From positions 1 through 31,517 of the forward strand of contig CALXGC010000119.1 of assembly GCA_944387755.1 (NCBI GenBank): DNA of 31,517 nt, read 5' to 3'. The position numbers were made by a program, and so were the translations under genes. Positions 1-7,413 of the stretch are shown here, one piece after another. The stretch's first letter is position 1, and every line of letters begins with the position of its first letter. The notes below the pieces were generated by a model that saw only the letters and a program-made list of their open reading frames with translations, had not been told where the DNA came from and did not search any database. The DNA comes from an uncultured Oscillospiraceae bacterium. Lineage in GTDB: Bacteria; Bacillota_A; Clostridia; Oscillospirales; Oscillospiraceae.

Positions 1-1641
1 AAAATCGACGTGGAGGCCCTGTCCGCCAAGCTGGGCTGCCCGGTGATTCAGACGGTCTCCACCTCCAACGAGGGGCTGAAGGCTGTGGTGGAGGCCGCAG
101 CGGCCCAGGCCGGCCGGGTGCAGGAGGCCCCCTACCGGGAGGGCGACATCGACCTGACCGACAAGAAGGTGGTGGAGACCGCCGACCGGAAGCGCTTTGA
201 TTTCGTCAACGGGATTGTGGCCCAGGTGGAAAAGCGGAAGGTGTTCACCAAGGACAAGAACAGCGGCGACTCCATCGACGCCGTTCTCACCAAACCCTGG
301 CTGGGCATTCCCATCTTCGCCGTAGTCATGTTCCTGGTGTTCCAGATCTCCCAGGTGTGGGTGGGCCCCTATATCGCCGACGCCCTGGTGGCTCAGATCG
401 AGAATTTCCAGGGCTGGGTGGGCGAGATGTTCGCCGGCGCCAACCCCCTCCTGTCCGCCCTGCTGGTGGACGGCATCATCGGCGGCGTGGGCGCCGTGGT
501 TGGCTTCCTGCCCCTGGTGATGGTGATGTATTTCCTCATCGCCCTGCTGGAGGACTGCGGCTATATGTCCCGTGTGGCGGTGGTGCTGGACCCCATTTTT
601 AAGAAGGTGGGCCTGTCCGGCAAGTCTGTGATTCCCTTCGTCATCACCACCGGCTGCGCCGTCCCCGGCATCATGGCCACCCGCACCATCCGCAACCAGC
701 GGGAGCGCCGGGCCACTGCGATGCTCTCTCCCTTTATGCCCTGCGGCGCCAAGATTCCCGTCATCGCTCTGTTTGCCGGCGCCTTCTTTGACGACGCGGG
801 CTGGGTGAGCTTTCTGATGTATTTTACCGGCATCGTCCTCATCTTCCTGGGGGCTCTGCTGGTGAACGCCGTCACCGGCTATAAGGTCCGCAAGTCCTTC
901 TTTATCATCGAGCTGCCCGAGTACAAAACACCCTCCCCCTGGTTCGCCTTCAAGTCCATGTGCAGCCGGGGCGCGGCCTACATCAAGAAGGCGGCCACCA
1001 TTATCCTTTTGTGCAACACGGTGGTCCAGATTATGCAGACCTTCAGCTGGAACTTCCAGGTGGCCGAGACGGCGGACGCCTCCATCCTGGCCTCCATTGC
1101 CTCCCCCTTCGCCTATCTGCTGGTACCCATCGTAGGCGTCCTCAGCTGGCAGCTGGCCGCCGCCGCCGTCACCGGCTTCATCGCCAAGGAGAACGTGGTG
1201 GGCACCCTGGCCGTGTGCTTCGTGGGCCTGGAGAATTTTATTGATACCGACGAGCTGGCCATGATGGAGGGAGCAGGCGCGGATGTGGCTGGAATTATGG
1301 CCATCACCAAGGTGGCCGCCCTGGCCTACTGCATGTTCAACCTGTACACGCCTCCCTGCTTCGCCGCCATCGGAGCCATGAACTCCGAGATGAAGAGCGC
1401 CAAATGGGTGTGGGGCGGCATCGGACTGCAGCTGTGCACCGGCTATACCGTGGCCTATCTGGTGTACACCGTGGGCACCCTGATTACCGCTCCGGAGACC
1501 CTGAACGTGACGGCCGCCGTCGGCGGGCTGGTAGGCATCGCCGTGATGATTACTCTGGTGGTCGCTCTGGCCCGCCGGGCCAACCGGAGCATCCAGGAGG
1601 AGTACCGCCTGGACGCCGCCGGCACCGCCGCCACCCGGTAA
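1..1641 (+). CDS. feoB: Ferrous iron transporter FeoB, C-terminal part (5' end outside window)
   Basis: This is the membrane part of the GTP-dependent Fe(II) importer of the cytoplasmic membrane. The reading frame is open from base 1, so the gene starts upstream; the GTG at 10 is internal. The first ~35 visible residues look like the end of the GTPase domain (a TVSTSNEGL stretch at the G5 position), followed by the helical spacer and a polytopic membrane region. Gate-type motifs are visible: GCAVPG near 652-669, FMPCGAKIP near 733-759, and a conserved TGFIAKENVVGTL stretch near 1174-1212. 546 residues are visible; FeoB proteins are usually about 650-800, so only the G domain is missing. Two small Cys-rich genes follow in the same direction, the usual arrangement for Clostridia feo operons. 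Confidence 0.96.
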   Translation, partial: KIDVEALSAKLGCPVIQTVSTSNEGLKAVVEAAAAQAGRVQEAPYREGDIDLTDKKVVETADRKRFDFVNGIVAQVEKRKVFTKDKNSGDSIDAVLTKPWLGIPIFAVVMFLVFQISQVWVGPYIADALVAQIENFQGWVGEMFAGANPLLSALLVDGIIGGVGAVVGFLPLVMVMYFLIALLEDCGYMSRVAVVLDPIFKKVGLSGKSVIPFVITTGCAVPGIMATRTIRNQRERRATAMLSPFMPCGAKIPVIALFAGAFFDDAGWVSFLMYFTGIVLIFLGALLVNAVTGYKVRKSFFIIELPEYKTPSPWFAFKSMCSRGAAYIKKAATIILLCNTVVQIMQTFSWNFQVAETADASILASIASPFAYLLVPIVGVLSWQLAAAAVTGFIAKENVVGTLAVCFVGLENFIDTDELAMMEGAGADVAGIMAITKVAALAYCMFNLYTPPCFAAIGAMNSEMKSAKWVWGGIGLQLCTGYTVAYLVYTVGTLITAPETLNVTAAVGGLVGIAVMITLVVALARRANRSIQEEYRLDAAGTAATR

Positions 1642-1647
1642 GTTACC

Positions 1648-1830
1648 ATGTTGAGCAATATCATTCTTGCGGCCATTATTTTGGCCATTGTGGCCGCCGT
1701 GGCGGTCTATCTCTACCGCGCCAAGAAACGGGGGGAGACCTGCATCGGCTGCCCCTATGCCAAGCAGTGCGGCAGCGGCTCCTGCGGCGGACGCGATTCC
1801 CATTCACATACCGGGCATACACATCCATAA
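1648..1830 (+). CDS. FeoB-associated Cys-rich membrane protein
   Basis: A 60-residue protein with one N-terminal membrane helix (about residues 3-24, ILAAIILAIVAAVAVYLY), a basic stretch and a Cys-rich tail with the pattern CIGC...CGSGSC, ending in a His-rich run (HSHTGHTHP). Size, order and position right behind feoB match the FeoB_associated family (Pfam PF12669). Such proteins are thought to assist iron uptake, but their biochemical role is not established. Only 6 bases separate it from feoB, so the two are almost certainly cotranscribed. The Cys and His residues could bind Fe(II) at the cytoplasmic face; that is inference. Confidence 0.88.
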   Translation: MLSNIILAAIILAIVAAVAVYLYRAKKRGETCIGCPYAKQCGSGSCGGRDSHSHTGHTHP

Positions 1831-1838
1831 CCAACCGG

Positions 1839-1867
1839 AGGGGGTGCGGCGGGGAGCCGCGCCCCCT
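1839..1867 (+). promoter_or_regulatory. Intercistronic hairpin in the feo operon
   Basis: A 12-bp stem (AGGGGGTGCGGC pairing with GCCGCGCCCCCT, one G-U pair) with loop GGGGA lies between the two Cys-rich genes. No T-run follows it, so it is more likely an RNA-stabilising or partial-attenuation hairpin than a full terminator. Confidence 0.5.
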
Positions 1868-1902
1868 CTGGCCGCTTTCATAAGAAGAAGGAGCGATTTA
1901 CC

Positions 1903-2259
1903 GTGGAAAATGCGATTTTACTTGCCCTCATCATTGCGGCAGTGGCGGCAGGCGTGTGGCAGGTCCTCCGCCGCGTTCAGGGCAAGGGGGGCGGCTGCTG
2001 CGGAGGGGGCGGGAGCTACACCCCCAGGAAAAAGAAGCTCTCCCATGTGGCGGAAGAGAAGACCTTCCGGGTGGAGGGGATGAGCTGCGCCCGCTGCCAG
2101 GAGCGGGTGGAGGAAGAGGTCAATGACATCCAGGGCGTGGCGGGGAAGGCAGACTGGAAAAAGGGCCTGCTTACGGTCCGGTATGCCCAGCCTGTGGACG
2201 ATGAAGAGATCAAGCGGCGCGTAGAAAAAGCCGGGTACCGAATTACAGACATCTGCTGA
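1903..2259 (+). CDS. Membrane-anchored heavy-metal-associated (HMA) domain protein
   Basis: A 118-residue protein starting at GTG 1903, with AGAAGAAGGAG upstream as ribosome site. It has an N-terminal membrane helix (about residues 4-20), a basic, glycine-rich linker with a Cys pair (GGGCCGGGG), and a C-terminal HMA ferredoxin-like fold (about 52-118) with the metal site GMSCARC. HMA domains bind soft metals such as Cu(I) through the CxxC pair. The N-terminal half resembles the FeoB-associated layout (helix, basic, Cys-rich), so the protein looks like that family with an HMA domain added. Its place behind feoB suggests metal trafficking at the membrane. Which metal it binds cannot be told from sequence. 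Confidence 0.82.
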   Translation: MENAILLALIIAAVAAGVWQVLRRVQGKGGGCCGGGGSYTPRKKKLSHVAEEKTFRVEGMSCARCQERVEEEVNDIQGVAGKADWKKGLLTVRYAQPVDDEEIKRRVEKAGYRITDIC

Positions 2260-2272
2260 AGTCCCTGTAAAC

Positions 2273-2300
2273 AAAAGACCGCCCGGCCGGGCGGTCTTTT
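2273..2300. terminator. Bidirectional intrinsic terminator
   Basis: A perfect 28-bp palindrome (AAAAGACCGCCCGG and its reverse complement) with T-runs on both strands. It sits between the convergent ends of the feo operon and the DUF2461 gene and can serve both. Confidence 0.92.
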
Positions 2301-2303
2301 TAT

Positions 2304-2978
2304 CTACAGGGCGTCGGGGGGCGGGTCGCCGGAGAGGGAGACGAGATAGTCGTAATAGGGCTTCAGGAAGCGGAACCCCTCCAGAAGCTGGCCGGCCAGC
2401 TCCGGCTGAAACAGCAGGCCGCCGCAGTTCTCATCCCGCGTCAGGGAGACGCTCTTCCGGTTGTACCAGGGGGAGAGCAGGGGGCCGGGGTCGCCTTTGG
2501 GGCGCTTGTAGAGCTCGCCCTCCAGCTGGAAGGGGGACCGGTTCAGCCGCCGCGCCAGCCTCTCCAGAGGCCTGGGGTCCCGGTCGATGCGGGCGCGGAG
2601 CTTCGCCATGGTGACAGGCGTCGGGTCATAGCACCCCATGCCGTAGCTGTAGTACTCCGGGGCAATCTCAAAGTAGAAGGCGGGAGAGCCGGACGCCCCG
2701 TCCCCCGGCCGCTGGAGGGTGAACCACAGGTGGTCTTTGTAAGGGCCGCGGCCGTGGAGCCGCCGGGCGTCCCGGTAGATGCGGGAGACGCGCAGGTTGA
2801 GGGGCAGCCGCGGGAAGGCCTGCTCCATGGCGCTGTGAACCTGGACCCCCAGCTCCCGCAGGGGCTGGTCCGCCAGGGTCAGATAGCTGTCCTTATGGGC
2901 CAAAAACCAGCTCCGCTCGTTGTTGAAGCGGATGCCCCACAGAAAGTCCAGCGTGCCCTGAGAAAATCCCTGAAACAT
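2304..2978 (-). CDS. DUF2461 / TIGR02453 family protein
   Basis: A 224-residue soluble protein. The N-terminal FxGF...TLDFLWGIRFNNERSWF stretch, the RIYRDARRL...GPYKDHLWF segment near residues 66-86 and the YSYGMGCYDP region near 109-120 fit the DUF2461 family, which is widespread and has no defined function. The length is normal for the family. The start at 2978 has AAGGAGG at a good distance, and this site overlaps the stop codon of the vanW-like gene upstream (9-base gap), which points to translational coupling. It ends on the shared terminator at 2273-2300. Confidence 0.85.
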   Translation of the reverse strand: MFQGFSQGTLDFLWGIRFNNERSWFLAHKDSYLTLADQPLRELGVQVHSAMEQAFPRLPLNLRVSRIYRDARRLHGRGPYKDHLWFTLQRPGDGASGSPAFYFEIAPEYYSYGMGCYDPTPVTMAKLRARIDRDPRPLERLARRLNRSPFQLEGELYKRPKGDPGPLLSPWYNRKSVSLTRDENCGGLLFQPELAGQLLEGFRFLKPYYDYLVSLSGDPPPDAL

Positions 2979-2987
2979 ACGGCCTCC

Positions 2988-4727
2988 TTATTCCGCCGGC
3001 GCGGCCTCTCCGGAGACGGCGGTCTCCGGAGAGGCTTCAGAGCCGCCAGACTCCTCCGGCGCGGCGGTCTCCGCGCTGGCAGGGGGCACGCCGTTGACCC
3101 AGGTGCTGGGGTCGCCGTCGGCGGGGTTGTAGAGAATGGTGGTGGGGCGCATCTTATAGCTGCTGACCCCCAGGTCCTCGGTGTAGGCCAGCGCGCCGCT
3201 CTGCTCATAGATGTGCCGGTAGGTGTGGGCCTTCAGGCCGTTGTAGGCGTTCTGGACGGTGTCAATGCGGGTGGTGCCCTGGGGCACGGAGGGGTCCGCC
3301 TTGTACTGGGTGGTGGGGGCGATCCAGTCGAACTGGACGCGCTCCGGCACGGCATAGCGGCCGTCCTCGTTGGTGCCGTAAATCTTCACGTTCAGATAGC
3401 GCCTGCCGTTTTTGTCATAGCTCTGGGTGACGAGCTTCACGGGGTAGTTGGTGTTGTTCTTAAAGCGGAAATCCGAGGCCCCGTACCACACCGTGGCGTC
3501 CATGCCGTCGGGCACATAGCCCACGGCGTACATGTGGGCGTGGCGCTCCACAATCTCCAGGGTGGTGTGGAGGACTGCGTAGTAGATGGTGGAGGAGGTC
3601 TGGCAGATGCCGCCCCCGATGTCCTCCACAGATTCGCCGCCGGAGTACACCGGCGCGCCCAGATAGCCCTTGTCGGCGGTGCGGCTGCCGGTGGTGTTGT
3701 TATAGGAGAAGATCTCGCCGGGCATCAGGACAATGCCGTTGCAGGCCTGGGCGGAGAGCTTCACGTTGCTCTTCCGGTTGGCGGAGCCGCTCACCCCGCT
3801 GGTGCCCTCTCCCAGCAGGTCCCGGAAGAGCTTGGACTCCAGGCTCTCCCTGGTCTCCGCCGGCTGGGTGAGGGTCAGAGGGACCGACACGGTCTCGCCC
3901 TCGGCGGCGGCGTCAAACAGCGCCTTTGCCTGGCTGGGGTCAAAGTCCACCCCCACGGTATGGTCTTTTACCTCCAGGGTCTCCGGGTCGATTTCGGCGT
4001 TTTTGGCCTCGGTGTGGATCTCCGCGTACATGGCGTCGAAATCCGGTTCCTGGGGCGGCGTCTCGCAGGCGGGGAGAGACAGCGGCGCGGCGCTGGCCGT
4101 CTGGCCCTCCAGCGCGCCGGAGACCGCCGCGGTCATGGCCTCCAGCACGGCGGTTTTGGCCGCTGCCCGGTCGATGGTGAGGCTGGCGACGCCCTTGGTC
4201 AGCACAAGCGCGTCCTCCTCCACTTCATAGGAGGCGTTGACGGCGCCGCCCCCCGCCTGTAAATCCGCCGCGTCCATCAGCTGTTCCAGCTCCCGCGCCC
4301 CGGCGTCCGTCCAGGCGAGGGTCAGGCCGGCGTCCTCCTCCGCGCCCAGCAGGTGAGCCAGATAGGCCCCGCCCTGGAGCAGAAAGTGTTCCCGGCCGGT
4401 CTGCCAGGCGGCCTGTGCGGAGGCCTGGCCGTCGGCCTGGAAGGCGGAGGCGGCAATGCTGCCGCTCCAGGGGCCGTACTCCAGGGAGAGGGCGGTCTGA
4501 GAGACGCCGGAGAAGCGGTCTGCCAGCGTGGTCTGGGCCTGCTCCCTGGTCATTCCGCCCAGGGGGACGCCGGCGGCGGAGACGCCGTTCAAAATCCGGG
4601 AAGAGCCGCCCACCCAGGCGCACAGGCCCAGATAGCCGGCCAAAAGCGCCGCAGCCAGCGCGGCCGCTGCAATCCACGCCGGATTCACGCCGCTGCGGAC
4701 TCGTTTCGGGGTATGTGATTCTGCCAT
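2988..4727 (-). CDS. VanW family cell-envelope protein
   Basis: A 579-residue protein with a short cytoplasmic N-terminus, one membrane helix (about residues 16-38) and a large exported part. Residues ~45-290 look like the putative peptidoglycan-binding repeat region common in this family (GVSAAGVPLGGMTREQA). The VanW domain covers about 310-435, with GEIFSYNNTTGSRT, GGGICQTSSTIYYAVL and the RHAHMYAVGYVPDGMDATV stretch. A beta-rich segment with possible G5 character follows, then a low-complexity Ala/Glu/Ser tail. VanW proteins occur in vancomycin-resistance clusters and in many susceptible Firmicutes; the biochemical role is unknown and this gene alone says nothing about resistance. It is cotranscribed with the DUF2461 gene and has its own promoter at 4818-4846. 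Confidence 0.9.
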   Translation of the reverse strand: MAESHTPKRVRSGVNPAWIAAAALAAALLAGYLGLCAWVGGSSRILNGVSAAGVPLGGMTREQAQTTLADRFSGVSQTALSLEYGPWSGSIAASAFQADGQASAQAAWQTGREHFLLQGGAYLAHLLGAEEDAGLTLAWTDAGARELEQLMDAADLQAGGGAVNASYEVEEDALVLTKGVASLTIDRAAAKTAVLEAMTAAVSGALEGQTASAAPLSLPACETPPQEPDFDAMYAEIHTEAKNAEIDPETLEVKDHTVGVDFDPSQAKALFDAAAEGETVSVPLTLTQPAETRESLESKLFRDLLGEGTSGVSGSANRKSNVKLSAQACNGIVLMPGEIFSYNNTTGSRTADKGYLGAPVYSGGESVEDIGGGICQTSSTIYYAVLHTTLEIVERHAHMYAVGYVPDGMDATVWYGASDFRFKNNTNYPVKLVTQSYDKNGRRYLNVKIYGTNEDGRYAVPERVQFDWIAPTTQYKADPSVPQGTTRIDTVQNAYNGLKAHTYRHIYEQSGALAYTEDLGVSSYKMRPTTILYNPADGDPSTWVNGVPPASAETAAPEESGGSEASPETAVSGEAAPAE

Positions 4728-4817
4728 GATGTTCCTCCATTCCCCTTCCTGCTGCGGGGGCTTTTTCTCTGAAATGCGGGAGCGCCCAAGGTTTTCACCG
4801 GGCGTTCAACAGACCTC

Positions 4818-4846
4818 ATTATAGCATTTCTCTCACCGGGGTACAA
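4818..4846 (-). promoter_or_regulatory. Promoter of the vanW-like operon
   Basis: On the minus strand, -35 TTGTAC (4841-4846) and -10 TATAAT (4818-4823) are separated by 17 bases. The -10 is perfect and the -35 weak, which fits activation by a factor bound just upstream. Confidence 0.7.
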
Positions 4847-4863
4847 TTACAGAACAGTTACAG
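4847..4863. repeat. Two direct TTACAG repeats, 11 bp apart
   Basis: TTACAG occurs at 4847-4852 and 4858-4863, one helical turn apart, directly abutting the -35 of the vanW-like promoter and 27 bp upstream of the -35 of the XpaC-like gene. The spacing is that of OmpR/PhoB-type response-regulator sites. Only two copies are seen. Confidence 0.35.
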
Positions 4864-4889
4864 TCCGTCGAAATTTCCCGCCGGAGCGG

Positions 4890-4918
4890 TTTACTTTTTT
4901 TTCGGCCCGCTGTATAAT
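4890..4918 (+). promoter_or_regulatory. Promoter of the XpaC-like gene
   Basis: -35 TTTACT (4890-4895) and -10 TATAAT (4913-4918) with a 17-base spacer. The leader to the start codon at 5011 is about 85 bases; no conserved RNA structure was recognised in it. Confidence 0.7.
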
Positions 4919-5010
4919 CAACAAAGCCGGACCAACGTTCAGTGCGCGGAGAGGCTGCGCGTCTGATATGCTGATTTTATGGTATTCTTTCCGGCTGGAG
5001 GTCATGCAAA

Positions 5011-6186
5011 ATGGCGGAGTATTCCTACAATTACGGCGGAGGTCCTAAGCGGAAAAGAAGTCAGACCGACTGGGTCTATTGGGCGGTGGCTCTGGTTGCC
5101 TTATTCGCTTTCATGCCCATCGGGGTTTTAATGATTGTGCTCAAGCTGGCCGGCGGCAAAAAGAGGAGCCGCCACCCCTACAATGTCCAGCAGGAGCGGC
5201 AGGGGGGACATCCCTACTATGTCCGGCAGGAGCAGCAGAGCCCCATGGGGGCCCGGACGGTCCGGATGGACGGCGAGGGCCGGGGGGAGCCTCCGGTCAA
5301 CACGCTGCTGTCCGGGCTGAGCGCCAAGGCCAAGCGGATGACCGTGTTGGGCGCGGTGCTGTCGGCGGTGTTCGGCTTTGTCTCTCTGAACGCGGCCGCC
5401 AGCAGTCTGTGGATTCTCCCGGACGTCGCCTGGTATCTGGAGGAAGTGGTCCCCATCCTGTGCTTCTTCGGCGGCGGTCTGGGCTGTCTGTGGGCCGGAC
5501 TGCGGCGGCAGAAGCGGGTGAGCGCCTTCCGGAGCTGCCTTGCGATGGTGGGCGGCAAAAAGACGGTCTCTGTGGCGGCGCTGGCCTCCGCTATGGGCGT
5601 ATCTTCCGCCAAGGTGGGGAATATTCTGGAGGATATGCTGGACGAGGGCTTTTTCCCCACAGGCTACCTGGACTACGGCGGCGGCCGTCTGGTGCTGGAC
5701 GGCGCCGTGGCGGAGCCGGCTGCCAAGCCCGAGCCCCCGAAAGAGGAGGCCAAGGAGCCGGAGGATCCCCAGAACGCCGTTCTGGAGGAGATCCGCTCCA
5801 TCAACGCGGGCATTGACAACCCCAAGCTGAACCAACAGATTGACCGCATCGGCGCCATTACCGCCAAGGTATTTGAATACCAGCGCAGCCACCCCCAGAA
5901 GTCCGTCCAGCTGCACAGCTTTTTGAGCTATTACCTGCCCACCACCCTGAAAATCCTCCGGGCCTATGCCCAGCTGGAGGACCAGGAGGTGGAGGGAGAG
6001 AACATCACCGCCGCCATGGAACGCATTGAGAATATGATGGACAAAGTGGTGGAGGGCTTCGAGAAGCAGCTGGACCAGCTCTTCCAGGGGGACGCCCTGG
6101 ACATCACCGCCGACGTGGAGGTGCTGGAGCGGATGCTGGCCAAGGACGGCCTGTCCTCCAACGGCACGCTGCGCATGGGCGGCTGA
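5011..6186 (+). CDS. XpaC-like membrane protein (5-bromo-4-chloroindolyl phosphate hydrolysis family)
   Basis: A 391-residue protein. It has a membrane helix at about 22-46 and a Tyr/Gln-rich cytoplasmic stretch with a short tandem repeat (HPYNVQQE / HPYYVRQE, about 55-72). Two more helices lie at about 110-130 and 143-163. A winged-helix-like segment follows at about 175-230 (VAALASAMGVSSAKVGNIL), then an acidic linker. The C-terminal helical domain (about 250-385) contains LHSFLSYYLPTTLKILRAYAQLE, the hallmark of the XpaC family. XpaC was named for a phosphatase-indicator phenotype in Bacillus; its real function is unknown. The gene stands alone, with GGAGG ahead of the ATG and a strong terminator behind. 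Confidence 0.78.
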   Translation: MAEYSYNYGGGPKRKRSQTDWVYWAVALVALFAFMPIGVLMIVLKLAGGKKRSRHPYNVQQERQGGHPYYVRQEQQSPMGARTVRMDGEGRGEPPVNTLLSGLSAKAKRMTVLGAVLSAVFGFVSLNAAASSLWILPDVAWYLEEVVPILCFFGGGLGCLWAGLRRQKRVSAFRSCLAMVGGKKTVSVAALASAMGVSSAKVGNILEDMLDEGFFPTGYLDYGGGRLVLDGAVAEPAAKPEPPKEEAKEPEDPQNAVLEEIRSINAGIDNPKLNQQIDRIGAITAKVFEYQRSHPQKSVQLHSFLSYYLPTTLKILRAYAQLEDQEVEGENITAAMERIENMMDKVVEGFEKQLDQLFQGDALDITADVEVLERMLAKDGLSSNGTLRMGG

Positions 6187-6196
6187 GGGGAGAAAA

Positions 6197-6233
6197 ACAG
6201 CGTCCGGGCATGATGAGACTGCCCGGACGCTGT
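6197..6233 (+). terminator. Intrinsic terminator of the XpaC-like gene
   Basis: A 14-bp perfect stem (ACAGCGTCCGGGCA with its complement at 6220-6233), loop TGATGAGAC, followed by a short ACTTTTA tract. Confidence 0.85.
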
Positions 6234-6248
6234 ACTTTTAGGTTTGTC

Positions 6249-6347
6249 CCAATTCTTTTGTGTGTTCCCCGCCCCCTGCGGGGGCGGGGAACACCGGGAA
6301 AAATTTTGAATCCGGGAACACAACCAGGAACACAAAAGGGAATTGGA
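6249..6347. repeat. Nested inverted repeat with GGAACAC copies
   Basis: The core is a 15-bp perfect stem (6262-6276 with 6280-6294, loop TGC). Around it lies an imperfect outer pair: CCAATTCTTTTGTGT at 6249-6263 against ACACAAAAGGGAATTGG at 6331-6347. GGAACAC recurs at 6288-6294, 6316-6322 and 6329-6335. The element lies 30-130 bases before the dehydratase start codon. It could be a leader RNA structure or a small REP/MITE-like repeat. Confidence 0.6.
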
Positions 6348-6378
6348 AGTTAGGTTTTAGGACAGAAAGGGGATTTAT

Positions 6379-7338
6379 ATGGTCACATGGAACGACGTCA
6401 AGGCGGCCCAGGCGCGGCTGCTGCCCTATGCGGTCCGCACGCCGCTGCTGCGGGTCCCCGCCCTGGACGCAGCGCTGGGGTGTAAGGTCTACCTCAAGCA
6501 CGAGGGCTTTCAGCCCATTGGGGCCTTTAAGCTCCGTGGGGCGATGAACAAGGCCCTCTCCCTGTCCCAGGAGGAGCGCGCCCGCGGCCTGGTGTGCGCC
6601 TCCTCCGGCAATCACGCCCAGGGGGTGGCCTATGCCGCCCAGAAGCTGGGGTGCCGGGCCGTGATTGTCATGCCCACGGACGTCAACCCGGTGAAGCTGG
6701 CCGGGGTCAGAAAGTGGGGCGGCGAGGTGGAGCTGGTGGGAACCCTCTCCTCCCAGCGGGAGGAGAGAGCCCGCGCCCTGGTGGAGGAGCGGGGCATGGT
6801 GGAGGTCCACCCCTACGCCGACCCCTACGTGGCGGCGGGGCAGGGGACCATCGGCCTGGAGATTCTGGAGGACCTGCCGGACGCGGACCTGATTGCGGCC
6901 CCAATTGGGGGCGGCGGACTGATCTCCGGCGTCGCCGCGGCGGCCAAGGGACTCCGGCCGGATGTGCGCACCGTGGGGGTGGAGCCCGCCGGCGCCCCGC
7001 GGTACTCCCAGAGCCGGAAGGCCGGCCGGCCGGTCCGCCTGGAGGCGGTGCATACCATTGCGGACGGGACCCGCACCGACCACGTCGACCCGGAGAATTT
7101 CCGGACGATAGAGCGGCATGTGGATGAGCTGTACGCCGTGGAGGACGTGTGGATTGAGCGGGCCATGGCGCTGCTGATGAACGGGGCCAAGGTGGTGGCG
7201 GAGCCCTCCGCCGCCCTGCCTGTGGCGGCGGTCCTGGCGGGCGCTCTGCCCGTGCGGCCGGAGGAGAAGGCGGTGTTCATCCTCTCCGGCGGAAACGCGG
7301 ACCCGGCGCTGCTGGCAAAAATTCTGAAGAACCTGTGA
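6379..7338 (+). CDS. Threonine/serine dehydratase-like PLP enzyme
   Basis: A 319-residue cytosolic fold-type II PLP enzyme. Visible motifs are the Schiff-base lysine in PIGAFKLRGA (about residue 53), the substrate loop SSGNHAQGVA (about 75-84), the phosphate-binding GGGGLISG (about 177-184) and a C-terminal ILSGGNAD. The length is that of catabolic threonine/serine deaminase or serine racemase (TdcB/IlvA catalytic domain). There is no C-terminal ACT regulatory domain, so it is not feedback-controlled biosynthetic IlvA. The likely reaction is deamination of L-threonine or L-serine to a 2-oxo acid and ammonia; the family also holds racemases and related lyases. AGAAAGGGG lies ahead of the ATG. 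The thioredoxin-type genes follow after 75 bases and need not be functionally linked. Confidence 0.85.
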   Translation: MVTWNDVKAAQARLLPYAVRTPLLRVPALDAALGCKVYLKHEGFQPIGAFKLRGAMNKALSLSQEERARGLVCASSGNHAQGVAYAAQKLGCRAVIVMPTDVNPVKLAGVRKWGGEVELVGTLSSQREERARALVEERGMVEVHPYADPYVAAGQGTIGLEILEDLPDADLIAAPIGGGGLISGVAAAAKGLRPDVRTVGVEPAGAPRYSQSRKAGRPVRLEAVHTIADGTRTDHVDPENFRTIERHVDELYAVEDVWIERAMALLMNGAKVVAEPSAALPVAAVLAGALPVRPEEKAVFILSGGNADPALLAKILKNL

Positions 7339-7413
7339 CTGGGTCACAGAAAAGGGACATAAAGATGGGTATACTGCATATCAGAAAGCAGGAACGGCTG
7401 GGAGGCGGCACAG

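Noticed and set aside
2730..4262. A 510-codon plus-strand frame opposite the vanW-like gene
   Set aside because: Antisense shadow with repetitive Val/Gly/His composition and no ribosome site; it spans two real genes.
2988..4727. Glycopeptide resistance cluster suggested by the VanW domain
   Set aside because: No vanA/B ligase, vanH, vanX or VanRS genes are nearby; VanW-domain proteins are common in susceptible Firmicutes.
6238..6378. T-box or amino-acid riboswitch upstream of the dehydratase
   Set aside because: No T-box bulge sequence, no antiterminator-terminator pair and no T-run before the gene; the structure is an inverted repeat only.
7339..7413. Separate promoter for the reductase-like gene (TATACT at 7370-7375)
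   Set aside because: The -10 is fair but no -35 at a correct distance was found; read-through from the dehydratase gene is as likely.
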